From: Armigeres subalbatus
Lineage: Eukaryota > Arthropoda > Insecta > Diptera > Culicidae
Direction: 5' to 3'
DNA length: 64,000 nt
NCBI RefSeq assembly: GCF_024139115.2
Contig: NC_085140.1
Span: 459,637,506-459,701,505 of the forward strand
Position 1 is the first letter of the stretch; every line of letters begins with the position of its first letter. A program made the translations under genes and the position numbers. The notes under the pieces were generated by a model. The model saw nothing but the letters and a program-made list of their open reading frames with translations. It did not search any database and had not been told where the DNA came from. This document shows positions 56,290 to 64,000 of this stretch, piece by piece.

Positions 56290-57010
56290 AGGTCATTCAC
56301 TCCTTTGCTTATCTGTTTAGGAGAACTTCTGTAGGAGTGGAATAAAACTGAAACACCACCGACCAAACCGTCATATCGTTGATGACCTGTTCACACAAAG
56401 GAAAATAAAATAAAATGAAACGAAGAAAGAAAAAGTGTGATTTGGGCGAAAAAACCAAACAGCTCCCTTTCATCTTGATGATCCACCGAGGCAAGGGCAC
56501 CGTCGTCCGGAGGGAAAATTGAAAGTAGTTCGTACGTTCGGTCTCGAGATCTGCATTTGTCACCCTCTTTCGGAGCAAATAAATCCAAGTTAGGTGCATG
56601 TGCGTAAATTTTATGATGATTTCGGTAACACACCCCTGCAAAGCAAATCCTAATCCGAAGCTGGCCACTCGCTCGGCTCTGATCTGATCCAGTGCATGGA
56701 GACGGTGGGGAACATTGCAGCGGAGTTCTTTGTCCCGATCTGCAGCCATCTGTATTCTAGTCTCTTTGGAACGAGTTTTCGGTTCTATTTGTGCCAACCA
56801 GACTGCGGGTTCTGCCTCGAAACAAACGGACAAACAAGAGACGCAGACGTGTCTGGGCGAAGTGGGTGTTTGCTACTGTTGCGCCACCGAACTGGAACCC
56901 AGAATGGACCACCGCAGTGAAACGCGCTCTCGAGATGAAAAGAAAAATGGAGTGGCATTATCAAGCTGAAATGATCATAAATTTCCCCATTGATGGTAAG
57001 TTAATTTATT
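56290..57010. other. GC-richer island with conflicting candidate exons
   Basis: On the plus strand a frame ending EWTTAVKRALEMKRKMEWHY and INFPIDG meets a near-perfect donor, G|GTAAGTT, at 56996. On the minus strand the 174-residue frame contains MAADRDKELRCNVPHRLHAL with balanced codon use, and a pyrimidine tract ending AACAG near 56388 could be an acceptor. The two readings overlap, so at most one is likely to be coding. I recognise neither protein. Confidence 0.3.
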
Positions 57011-58954
57011 AGAAAATTATTTGATTAAAACGAGTGTTTGTCTGCTCGCATCAAATTATTTAGATAGCGGGATGAACAGTTTTCTTGGAAAGAATAATAT
57101 GGTTATGCTGGAATGATTACAGCGATGAGGTTTTGCGTCAATTAGCTACAAAAGGACTATATTTCGACTGATTCGATTATAGCACAATCACGTCAAATCA
57201 TAAAAAACGAATCACCCCATGTTATCACTTTCAGTTGGTTTGGTCCTAACCATGGAAAAAGATATCCCTCAATTATTAACCACATAATACTGATTTCATT
57301 TTCAAATTAGTATTTACCTTTTGCAATATTAAATCGCATTCATACGAAATGACCATGCAATTCGTTTGTATTCGATCCATGCCTAATCCATCTGCGGTTT
57401 ATTATTGAAAATCGCGTGCCTGAAACAATTTCAAACATGACATTTACCCTCGACACTTCTGCTCTGCGGGGCCAGATGACGACAGGAAAGGGTGATTGGT
57501 TCTGTAACCGAAATCGAAGCAAGACCTACCTTCCATGCACGTGGATACGGCTGCGGTGCGTTTTCTGAAAAATCGATTGCCTTAAATTGGACGAGGGTGG
57601 TGATGATTGGTGAATAGAGCCTTCGAATGTGACTGAATTCGGCTCACCTTAGCTCGAACAGACTTCTATTATCACTTTTGAGTTTCAACGCACGGCTATT
57701 GAGTCATTGATTGGTGTATCAGAAACGATGCGTTGTGTAACCTTTTGTTTCGGGTGCATTGATCGTAATTTTAGCTCCATTGAAACACAGTTTGTCTTTT
57801 AAAAACAGAATTGGTTATACGTGAATAGGTTCGTCCGTAAATGACAAAAGCAGATTGGCTGGACATTCCATTATTCTTTTTGCTCTTCCACCTATCATCG
57901 TGTGTCACTGCATTCATGGTCCTGCGATGCTTCAGCTCCGAATCGAGTAGTGGGAGTTTCGCAGATTTGTAGCACGAGGATTCTGGAAACGAATGTGTGA
58001 AAGTTTGACCATATAGAGCTGATGCATATTAAAACGAACGAGCAGCTGTTATTTTTCCCGTTGTTTGATAAATAAATGCATGCTTGACCCTTGTCCGTTG
58101 TGTGTTCGGTTGAAGTTTGTCTCGTGCCCTGGAAATTGCCCTTTGACATGATATAGAAAATATCCAGTCGAAGTGAGGGTAAGACTTCTTTTCAACCCAA
58201 TCCATTCAATTCCACTACTTGAGTTGATTTTTCCTAGTGCTTCAAATGGTGTGTGGCATACATATCTGTAATTTTTATCATTGATCCTTGGTTTACCTTT
58301 TTTATATTTATATGACTAACAATTATGAGCTTTAATTGTGGTTTTATCAAATTAATGATAAAAAGTTGTTGTGTTGGTGTTTCGTAAATATTAGGAATAC
58401 TCGTCGTTGCAAAAAAGCATCTTAAAATACGTTTTTGGATTTTAGCATGAATATAATTTTGAATAGTATGTGTTGGAATGATTCCTACAGAGAATCGTTA
58501 CACAAAGGATCAGAGTTCGCACGTAACGAAACGATGCAAGAACCATATCCTCGCCTTCAGCTATGACCTATGTGCTTAGTGTAACACTATCCCTCATCTT
58601 GCATGGCGCTGACTGCTGGCTCGATGACAAAGAACCGTTGCTGTGATCATATTCGTGGCACTTAAAGGATTTTTCCCTAAAACGTTGCTCCATTGTGCGG
58701 AAGCATAGTTCTTCTACGAAAGCGGACAAAAAGAAGTCGGCAGTACAAGAAAAATCGATATAATTTATCACCTCTTGGGAAACGTGTCTGGTGCGACACA
58801 GGTTCTTGCTACTGAAAGCAAACTGCGTTTGATTATAATAAACTACGAACGGGGAACATAACATGTAAATATTTTTGCAGAAGCAATCTTTAGAAATCGT
58901 CTTCTAGATTAGGTATCTTTTATGCATTTGGTTTTCAGTAGAATCAACGACAAC
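57011..58954. other. No gene recognised
   Basis: AT-rich to average composition. Minus-strand frames at 57340-57522, 57895-58149 and 58568-58864 have no recognisable content. Confidence 0.35.
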
Positions 58955-59130
58955 ATGTAAAGCTAATCATTAGCGTTAAAAATAACGCAGTCGTTAGCGT
59001 CGAATTAACAGAAAAGGTTAACGTTACCGTTGATTAACCTGTTATAAGCATTGCCATTGATGGAAAATCGTTAATCGTTACATCATCGCCAACGAATTAA
59101 CGAAACGGCGGCGATTAACGTTCATAACCC
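58955..59130. repeat. GTTAACG-rich repeat with hAT-like right end
   Basis: Dense GTTAACG / CGTTAAT words end in AACGTTCATAACCCTG, the complement of a CAGGGTTATGAACGTT terminus as in hAT-like elements. No matching left end is visible, so this is a partial copy. Confidence 0.45.
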
Positions 59131-59465
59131 TGATTGAGAAGAATTGCGAGGGATAAATGGACAGACTTGAATTTTAAAAAGTGTGCGACATCAAATTGCA
59201 TCACTTAGGACTACTCGCCAAAAATAAGTCTATTAACAGATTGCAATTTACAGGGACTGAAATACAATATGTAAGCTTGATATATGCATAACTATTTTAC
59301 TTCGTCAATACATCGAAATGCTGGAACTTTTTCCTTATATAAACTCATAAGATTTTGTACAAGTCATAAACCAACATTTATCTGCGTTAAATCTTTTCCA
59401 ACAAACAAATTTTCAAGAACAACAACAAGAGATATAAACGTCGAAAACTATAGCAATAACCTCAC
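59131..59465. other. No feature seen
   Basis: AT-rich. The plus-strand frame from 59284 runs antisense over the RNase H remnant and is not called. Confidence 0.35.
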
Positions 59466-59715
59466 TCAACCTCAACCTGACTCAGCATGGGGAACCGATG
59501 TCTTGAAACGCTGGCCTTGGTGCTCGACTCTAGCAAGAGTGCCCGCACTGATGTTCCCTGGCACCCCACAGCCCCGAGCAGACAAAAATAGCTCAATAAT
59601 ATCAAATCTTGATTAGATAGCAAAATGAGATATGGACATGATTGAAATAAGAGATAAAAGATCAATATCAATATTTTGCATTAAAATATCTTGAGGAGAT
59701 CTAGTTATGTTATTT
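59466..59715 (-). pseudogene. LINE RNase H domain, second half
   Basis: On the minus strand CGVPGNISAGTLARVEHQG and RFKTSVPHAESG match the conserved GHCGVxGNExAD..A end of LINE RNase H domains. NNITRSPQDILMQ nearer the LTR junction is the preceding segment. A one-base frame change lies between them, and the acidic residue after GN is replaced (GNISAG rather than GNExAD). Confidence 0.65.
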
Positions 59716-59720
59716 GTAAG
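59716..59720. repeat. Target duplication GTAAG, left
   Basis: GTAAG directly precedes the 5' LTR and recurs at 61568-61572 directly after the 3' LTR. Confidence 0.9.
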
Positions 59721-59831
59721 TGTAGTAGGCTAGATAATATGATTCAACCAGAGTAGGCTACTTAGAATAAACGATCCACTTGAAGTATCGTAGCGATGGT
59801 ACCAGACGTGGTTTATTGACGGACTGTTACA
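59721..59831 (+). repeat. 5' LTR
   Basis: 111 bases, TG...CA. Contains AATAAA at about 59767-59772, a possible polyadenylation signal. Identical to 61457-61567. Confidence 0.92.
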
Positions 59832-59846
59832 TTGGCGACGAGGACA
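59832..59846 (+). other. Candidate primer-binding site
   Basis: TTGGCGACGAGGAC abuts the 5' LTR, the position of the tRNA primer site. Similar TGGCGACGAGGA starts occur in Ty3-type elements as I recall; the priming tRNA was not identified. Confidence 0.6.
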
Positions 59847-60074
59847 ATTTTTTCTTACAAGAAAAGCGAATGAAGTCAAAATTTCTGTTAGTGCAAATTT
59901 GGGAAGAAAATCATTGCTGGAATAAGTAAAATTTTGGCTACAGGAATTCAGAAGAAAAGAAGAGTTGAAGGATAAGGTTATTTGAGTGATTGAAAAAAAT
60001 GCTTAAAAATATTACTGCAATGAAAACACTGAACTTTATTTTTATCGCTGTTCGTTTATTATGTTGTGGAAATT

Positions 60075-60425
60075 AAGTTTGAAATAAAAACCAGGATAAC
60101 GAAGAGAATAAGATTTCTAGTCCGTACACCTGGTACTTGGGCGAAGGGAATATAGAATTCCAGTCCGCATATTAAAACCCAGAAAAACGAAGGGAATGAA
60201 AACATTCTAGTCCGTTTATCTGGTACCCAGGCGAAGGGAATGTAGAATTCCAGTCCGCAGATCAAACCCAGGAAAACGAAGGGAAAATCCAGTCCGTATA
60301 CCTGGTACTGAAGCGTAGAGAATGCAGAATTCCAGTCCGCAAGTAAAGAATCGGCGAAGAGGGTTCATGTGTAACCCTAGTCCGTCGAAAGACCAAATGT
60401 AGGAGAACCAATGTTTCTCAGTCCA
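60075..60425 (+). repeat. Tandem repeats inside the LTR element
   Basis: AGTCCGTACACCTGGTACTT starts at 60119, with related starts at 60209, 60291 and 60379 (spacing 90, 82 and 88). Each unit has GGCGAAGGGAATrTAGAATT, CCAGTCCGCA and ACGAAGGGAA. Confidence 0.8.
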
Positions 60426-61445
60426 TTTGGCAACTGAAATTGAATTGTTGGGAAATTTTCATTAGCTGCCATGGTTACAGCTTTTCTTAAACAATGAAGG
60501 AAATCTAAACAATGATAAAGATATCCTAATCTCGTTCGGATTAAAATATAATCCAATTAAATTTAAATATATAAAATATAATCCAATAAATTTAGCCATG
60601 CTTTAGTGGCCCATCTTCCACCTCATGTGAAAAACTAGATATTGCATCTACGAAGAGGGAATGTCATGATAACACTTTTGACTGGTTCTCAGTACAGTCC
60701 CACTGAACTACTTTAGGAAGCTTGAAACTAAATATCTCGAATCAAAAATGACCTGGAAATGTACGGGCATATTTTGGAAACCGGTAAGTTTCAAATTTAA
60801 AATTTAAAAACGACGTATTGAAACAAGAGGTACCTTCCATGCACGGAATATGTAATAGGTGACTTGTGAGATGTAATAACAACGCTGTTCAATAACAGTT
60901 TCTTGAGAATCTAAATAGAAACTTAATACATAGTTTTCAATCAATCTAAATATGTCAATGATAATAAATCTCGGCCTTTCTTTGATTATCGTTGTGCTGA
61001 AATTTACTTTTTCCATTATATTGAGCCGAAGTTTAAGCAAACTTGCGAATAGTTGTTTATATTTGCATGCTATTTTGTAAATCCCAAGTTTTTTCAGTTG
61101 AAATGTTATTTGTTAGATATTTACAGATTAATACTATATATTATTGAAAATTTCGAGAGATTCATATGTAGTCTACATTAATTTATTTATTATTCAACGA
61201 ATGATAAAATGCCACTCAACAGGCTCAGTACATATAACCTATCTTCTTTATTGTGATACCCAAATTCCAGGAGATCAGTGTGAAACTTTCCTGATAAACA
61301 ACTGTTCATCAGAGATCATTAAAAGACAAATGTTATTAATAAACAAGGTTCTAAGTATAAGCAGCATTAACTCTGTAATTGTACAATATATAACTGTACA
61401 ATTGGCATTGAAACACATCCAAATATTCTTGCATCATTATTAGAA
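60426..61445. other. AT-rich interior of the LTR element
   Basis: The 99-residue frame at 61144-61443 has no retroviral-type motif and is not called. Nothing else is recognisable. Confidence 0.5.
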
Positions 61446-61456
61446 CAAAGGAGAGA
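61446..61456 (+). other. Polypurine tract
   Basis: CAAAGGAGAGA immediately upstream of the 3' LTR is the expected plus-strand primer site. Confidence 0.75.
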
Positions 61457-61567
61457 TGTAGTAGGCTAGATAATATGATTCAACCAGAGTAGGCTACTTA
61501 GAATAAACGATCCACTTGAAGTATCGTAGCGATGGTACCAGACGTGGTTTATTGACGGACTGTTACA
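61457..61567 (+). repeat. 3' LTR
   Basis: Identical to the 5' LTR over all 111 bases and followed by the GTAAG duplication. Confidence 0.92.
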
Positions 61568-61572
61568 GTAAG

Positions 61573-61801
61573 AAGTAATCAATATCATCAGTCTGGACTA
61601 GGACCGGTTTGTCGGAGGGAGAGGTAGCGACAATAAGCAGAGCTGCGGTTTCCACTGAGAAGACGCTGCATTGTTCAGGAAGGCTATCCGACACCGATAG
61701 GTTGTTGAATCGAAAGGTAATCGTCAGTATAGTGATGTTCGTGGTTAAGATCGGTTGCCGAGCTGTTAAATACCGAGTTAAGGAATTTCTAAATTCGGTG
61801 T
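61573..61801 (-). pseudogene. LINE RNase H domain, first half
   Basis: The minus-strand frame includes EQCSVFSVETAALLIVATS and PVLVQTDD. SVFSAExxAIxxAL and FTDSxS are the conserved E and D blocks of LINE RNase H, here SVFSVETAALL and QTDD. The frame continues as far as the LTR insertion. Confidence 0.7.
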
Positions 61802-62030
61802 TTAAGGTCACTCCTGACGGAATCCAAGTTTCAAAGTGTTCGCGTTTTCGGGGGCACACCACTCGATACGGAGGCGGTGCACAACTGTCATTTTTGATGA
61901 TTCAGCTTTGCTGCGTCGCAGCATGCGTGAAAAAATAAAAATGACAGTTGTGCGTTGCTTCCGTATCGAGTGGTGTGCCCTCGAAAACGCGAGCGCTTTG
62001 AAACCTGGATTCCGTCAGGAGTGACCTTAA
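61802..62030. mobile_element. TTAA hairpin miniature element, full-length
   Basis: 229 bases that are almost wholly palindromic. The left arm TTAAGGTCACTCCTGACGGA through GGGCACACCACTCGATACGG to ACAACTGTCATTTTT is matched by the right arm with few differences over about 100 bases. TTAA stands at each end. It interrupts the LINE between reverse transcriptase and RNase H. The 80-base relative lies at 8951-9030. Confidence 0.85.
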
Positions 62031-62039
62031 GAGCTCGGC

Positions 62040-63550
62040 GACCGATCCTCGTAGAGCTTCTGTGTTGTTGGAGTGGTTTTTGTTGGCTATGGAGGAGTGC
62101 CAGTGGACCCTAGCCACTGGGGGAGGCTAACGCCGGCCATAGAATGCTGGGATCCGATTCCCCTGCATAAGGAGGTGGATTCTGTGTTTTCCGGATGTGG
62201 CGGAAGCGTATGCTGTGCCTTTTTTTTTGGCAAAAAGCCGCCTGCACACGATAGTGAAATGGGAGGACACCCGCTTCGGTGCAGGCAGCCTCAGCAGGTG
62301 TAGAAGGAAGAAGTCCGGAGGCTATGCGGAGGTATTGGTTGAAGACTGGGAAGAGTATGCTGACAAGCTTCCGACTACACTAGTCAACTCCAGCCCGTAA
62401 AGCAGTCTGCTGTCAATCAACGCTTGGCCAATACGATACCGAGTGGCGCTGTTGTTTGTTCTATGAGGTCTTATAAGTTTTTAACGAGTTTAATCCTTGA
62501 TTTGCAGCCGGTTTTGACTGCTAGGAAATAAGGGACGAAAGACAGTCCTCGGAAACAACTAGTTTCCGGATTGGTATCGGCTCCCTATTAATCTTGAGAC
62601 TGGGGCCGGAGAGTAGATGTCGCCCGTTGCACATGCCCGTGGATGCTTTTCCTGGCCGACATGGTGAAACCGATCGACGTGGCCCACCGATGAACTGCAC
62701 TAACCGCTGCTTGGGTGCGGATACCCGTTCGCGTCGGAGTGATTTCGACGACCACAAGCAGGATGTCGTCCGCATAGACAAAGACGTAGATGTTTTCTGG
62801 TAGGCCATTAAAGACTCCGTTCATTGCAACAGAGAAAGGGTCATCGCCAGAACAGACCTTCGCGGTACTCCTGTTTCCTCCTGGTACATCCTGGAGGAAT
62901 TGCCAATGAGGATCCGGAAGTACCGGCGGGAGAAAAAGTTGTTCAACAAAAGATAAAATGTTATCGGTCCAAGTGCGGTTGAACGCCTTCGAAATATACA
63001 GAGAAACTAGATGGCGTGTTTCCCGAAGTACGAGTTGGCCCTGTACCCCGGGCGAAAGGCGTGTTGGCAAAAGCCAAATCTTCCGTCAGCTTCAAGTAGG
63101 TTTACCCACCTCTCGACGACCTTTGATACACAGGAGGTCAGCGGAATGAGACGGTAATCAGTGGTGTCGCGGGAGGAGATACTTTTTTTTTGGAATCGGA
63201 ATAACGTGGCTGAGGCGCCACTCTTTGGGAAAGGTTTGATTGGTACAGGCTTGATTTACCAGGTCAAGGAATACTATTTTTGCGGTAGGGAGGAGGGTTT
63301 TCAGCATCGGATACCCTATTCCATGCGAACCAGACTTCCCATTACTTCTGATAAGAGCTAAGGAGGGCTCGGCGATTGAAAAGGGCTAATTTATTGGAAA
63401 AACTATTAGATGGTACTTTAAAGTTCTGAAGCGTCAGGAATCTGGTGGCTATGAGCATTTGAAAATCGGCTGGGTAGTCACTTACTGATGCGAGTAATAC
63501 AAAATATTTCCCAAGTGCATTGGTCACCTCCGACAGGTCAGAGATAGTAC
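62040..63550 (-). pseudogene. LINE reverse transcriptase domain
   Basis: In order on the minus strand: VTNALGKYFVLLASVSDYPA, FPKEWRLSHVIPIPKKK, YRLIPLTSCVSKVVERWVN, FCQHAFRPGYRAN, motif A as SLYISKAFNRTWTDN, motif C as VFVYADDILLVVVE, then AVSAVHRWATSIGFTMSARK, and beyond 62400 PVFNQYLRIASGLLPSTPAE. The motif A aspartate expected in LDISKAF is tyrosine (codon TAT), so catalysis is lost as well as the frame. At least four frame changes are needed to follow it. Confidence 0.8.
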
Positions 63551-63589
63551 GGTCCTGTGAATTGAGGTGAATTGGGAAAGATCTACGCT

Positions 63590-64000
63590 TGCCACTTAAT
63601 GCATTGACTTTCCCCCATAGCTCGGTGGCGGATTGGGCCGTATTTCCACCAATGGAGAGCTCTTCTTCCGGTCGAGTACTGGTTTAAGAGATGGAATAAC
63701 CGGCGGCGTCAAGGACGACCTTGTAGAAGAAAGCGTTGGCGGGGTGCTTCTTGCTAACGCACGTCGAATGTTGCCATCGAATGATTCCCAGTCTGCGGCA
63801 TCATAACGCCATCGAGGCCTCTTAGTTACAGCGGAAAGATAGGCGTTCGTAGTGACCTGGATTGGGTAGTGATTGCTTCCGTAGAGGTCAGGCAACCTCC
63901 CGAACTCCTACGACTGAGCGATCTTCGCTAATCTCGAGGACATCAAGGGGGATCTCCCGAAGGATCCCTATCGCAGCAGAGTGCAGAGTGGGTATTTGAG
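63590..64000 (-). pseudogene. LINE endonuclease C-terminus
   Basis: The minus-strand text IPLDVLEISEDRSVVGVREV changes frame near 63897 to PDLYGSNHYPIQVTTNAYLS and RWRYDAADWESFDGNIRRAL. GSxHYPI is the SDH-box region of the endonuclease, with S-D-H changed to S-N-H. The rest of the endonuclease and any first open frame lie beyond the window. Confidence 0.75.

Larger units (their letters stand above)
59721..61567 (+). mobile_element. Non-autonomous LTR retrotransposon with identical LTRs
   Basis: Two LTRs of 111 bases, identical base for base, start TGTAGTAGG and end CTGTTACA. They are flanked by the 5-base duplication GTAAG. TTGGCGACGAGGAC directly after the 5' LTR is a primer-binding-site candidate, and CAAAGGAGAGA directly before the 3' LTR is the polypurine tract, so orientation is plus. 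The 1.6-kb interior has no gag, protease, reverse transcriptase or integrase frame. Instead it holds three to four 82-90-bp tandem units (60075-60425). It must have been copied by another element's proteins. Identical LTRs mean recent insertion, into RNase H of the older LINE. Confidence 0.92.
59466..64000 (-). mobile_element. Degraded I-superfamily LINE with RNase H, carrying nested insertions
   Basis: Reading from the window end toward lower coordinates: endonuclease C-terminus (63590-64000), reverse transcriptase (62400-63550), its C-terminal part (62040-62400), a TTAA miniature element (61802-62030), the RNase H first half (61573-61801), an LTR element (59721-61567) and the RNase H second half (about 59470-59715). 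APE endonuclease plus RT plus RNase H is the domain set of the I superfamily (I, Loner, Outcast). The LINE begins beyond the right edge. Many frameshifts and stops make it dead. Confidence 0.8.

Noticed and set aside
59284..59616. 110-residue plus-strand frame
   Set aside because: Half of it lies antisense to the LINE RNase H remnant.
61144..61443. 99-residue frame inside the LTR element, considered as a gag or pol remnant
   Set aside because: No zinc knuckle, protease, reverse transcriptase or integrase motif; composition is like the surrounding AT-rich DNA.
1..64000. Bacterial-type systems (operons, defence islands, prophage)
   Set aside because: Gene density, repeats, SINEs, LINEs and splice-like signals are eukaryotic. 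No prokaryotic operon structure is present.

Overview
This 64 kb window is eukaryotic and looks like repeat-dense, AT-rich mosquito DNA, most likely Aedes-type. I infer this from the mixture of tRNA-derived SINEs with an AAGAAG-type 3' tail (Feilai-like), RTE-clade and I-superfamily LINE remnants, hAT and TTAA miniature elements, a Helitron, and large inverted arrays of short degenerate units. The species assignment is from memory of such genomes, not from a search. There is no complete protein-coding gene. Nearly all long open frames are transposon relics, their antisense shadows, or frames opened by tandem repeats.

Layout. 1-9 kb: sparse sequence, then a fold-back element made of TTTGGCCGAA units (3.36-4.41 kb), LINE scraps on the minus strand (4.4-5.7 kb), a short Helitron (6.14-6.41 kb), and a 150-bp satellite that reverses orientation at its centre (7.14-8.1 kb). 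Two hairpin miniature elements follow at 8.7 and 8.95 kb. 9-25 kb: mostly unannotatable AT-rich DNA with a hAT miniature element made of ACCCGA repeats (14.80-15.26 kb), a possible larger hAT-like copy (16.6-17.5 kb), diverged tandem repeats (22.3-23.0 kb) and a fold-back GGAATTTC array (23.15-24.64 kb). 25-28 kb: a miniature element and an old tandem duplication (about 25.96-27.96 kb) whose two units carry different small retroinsertions.

28-31 kb is the best host-gene territory: a probable first coding exon on the minus strand (28.35-28.52 kb, clean GT donor), a GC-richer block, and a TATA box on the plus strand at 29.76 kb. Two plus-strand sites (30.96 and 39.61 kb) have a pyrimidine tract followed by AG|GT, as in recursive splice sites of long insect introns; this is inference.

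31-48 kb: a second copy of the 8.7 kb hairpin, SINE pieces, a TIR element (34.24-35.14 kb), a perfect hAT miniature element (35.6 kb), the best fold-back GGCCGAA copy (36.53-37.48 kb), a full-length SINE with 12-bp target duplication (38.64-38.94 kb), a roughly 1.9-kb palindrome (40.8-42.7 kb) interrupted by a composite retroposon, and a third fold-back locus (43.8-45.3 kb).

48.97-53.30 kb: a 5'-truncated RTE-clade LINE on the minus strand with a 12-bp target duplication, split inside reverse-transcriptase motif B by a 1.57-kb non-autonomous hAT element with its own 8-bp duplication. 53.3-55.9 kb: a SINE, two TA-flanked miniature elements inside short degenerate repeats, and a polypurine tract. 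59.47-64 kb: a degraded minus-strand LINE with endonuclease, reverse transcriptase and RNase H remains, itself broken by a 229-bp TTAA hairpin element and by a 1.85-kb non-autonomous LTR retrotransposon with two identical 111-bp LTRs and a 5-bp target duplication. The window is best read as a layered record of transposition rather than as a functional gene cluster.
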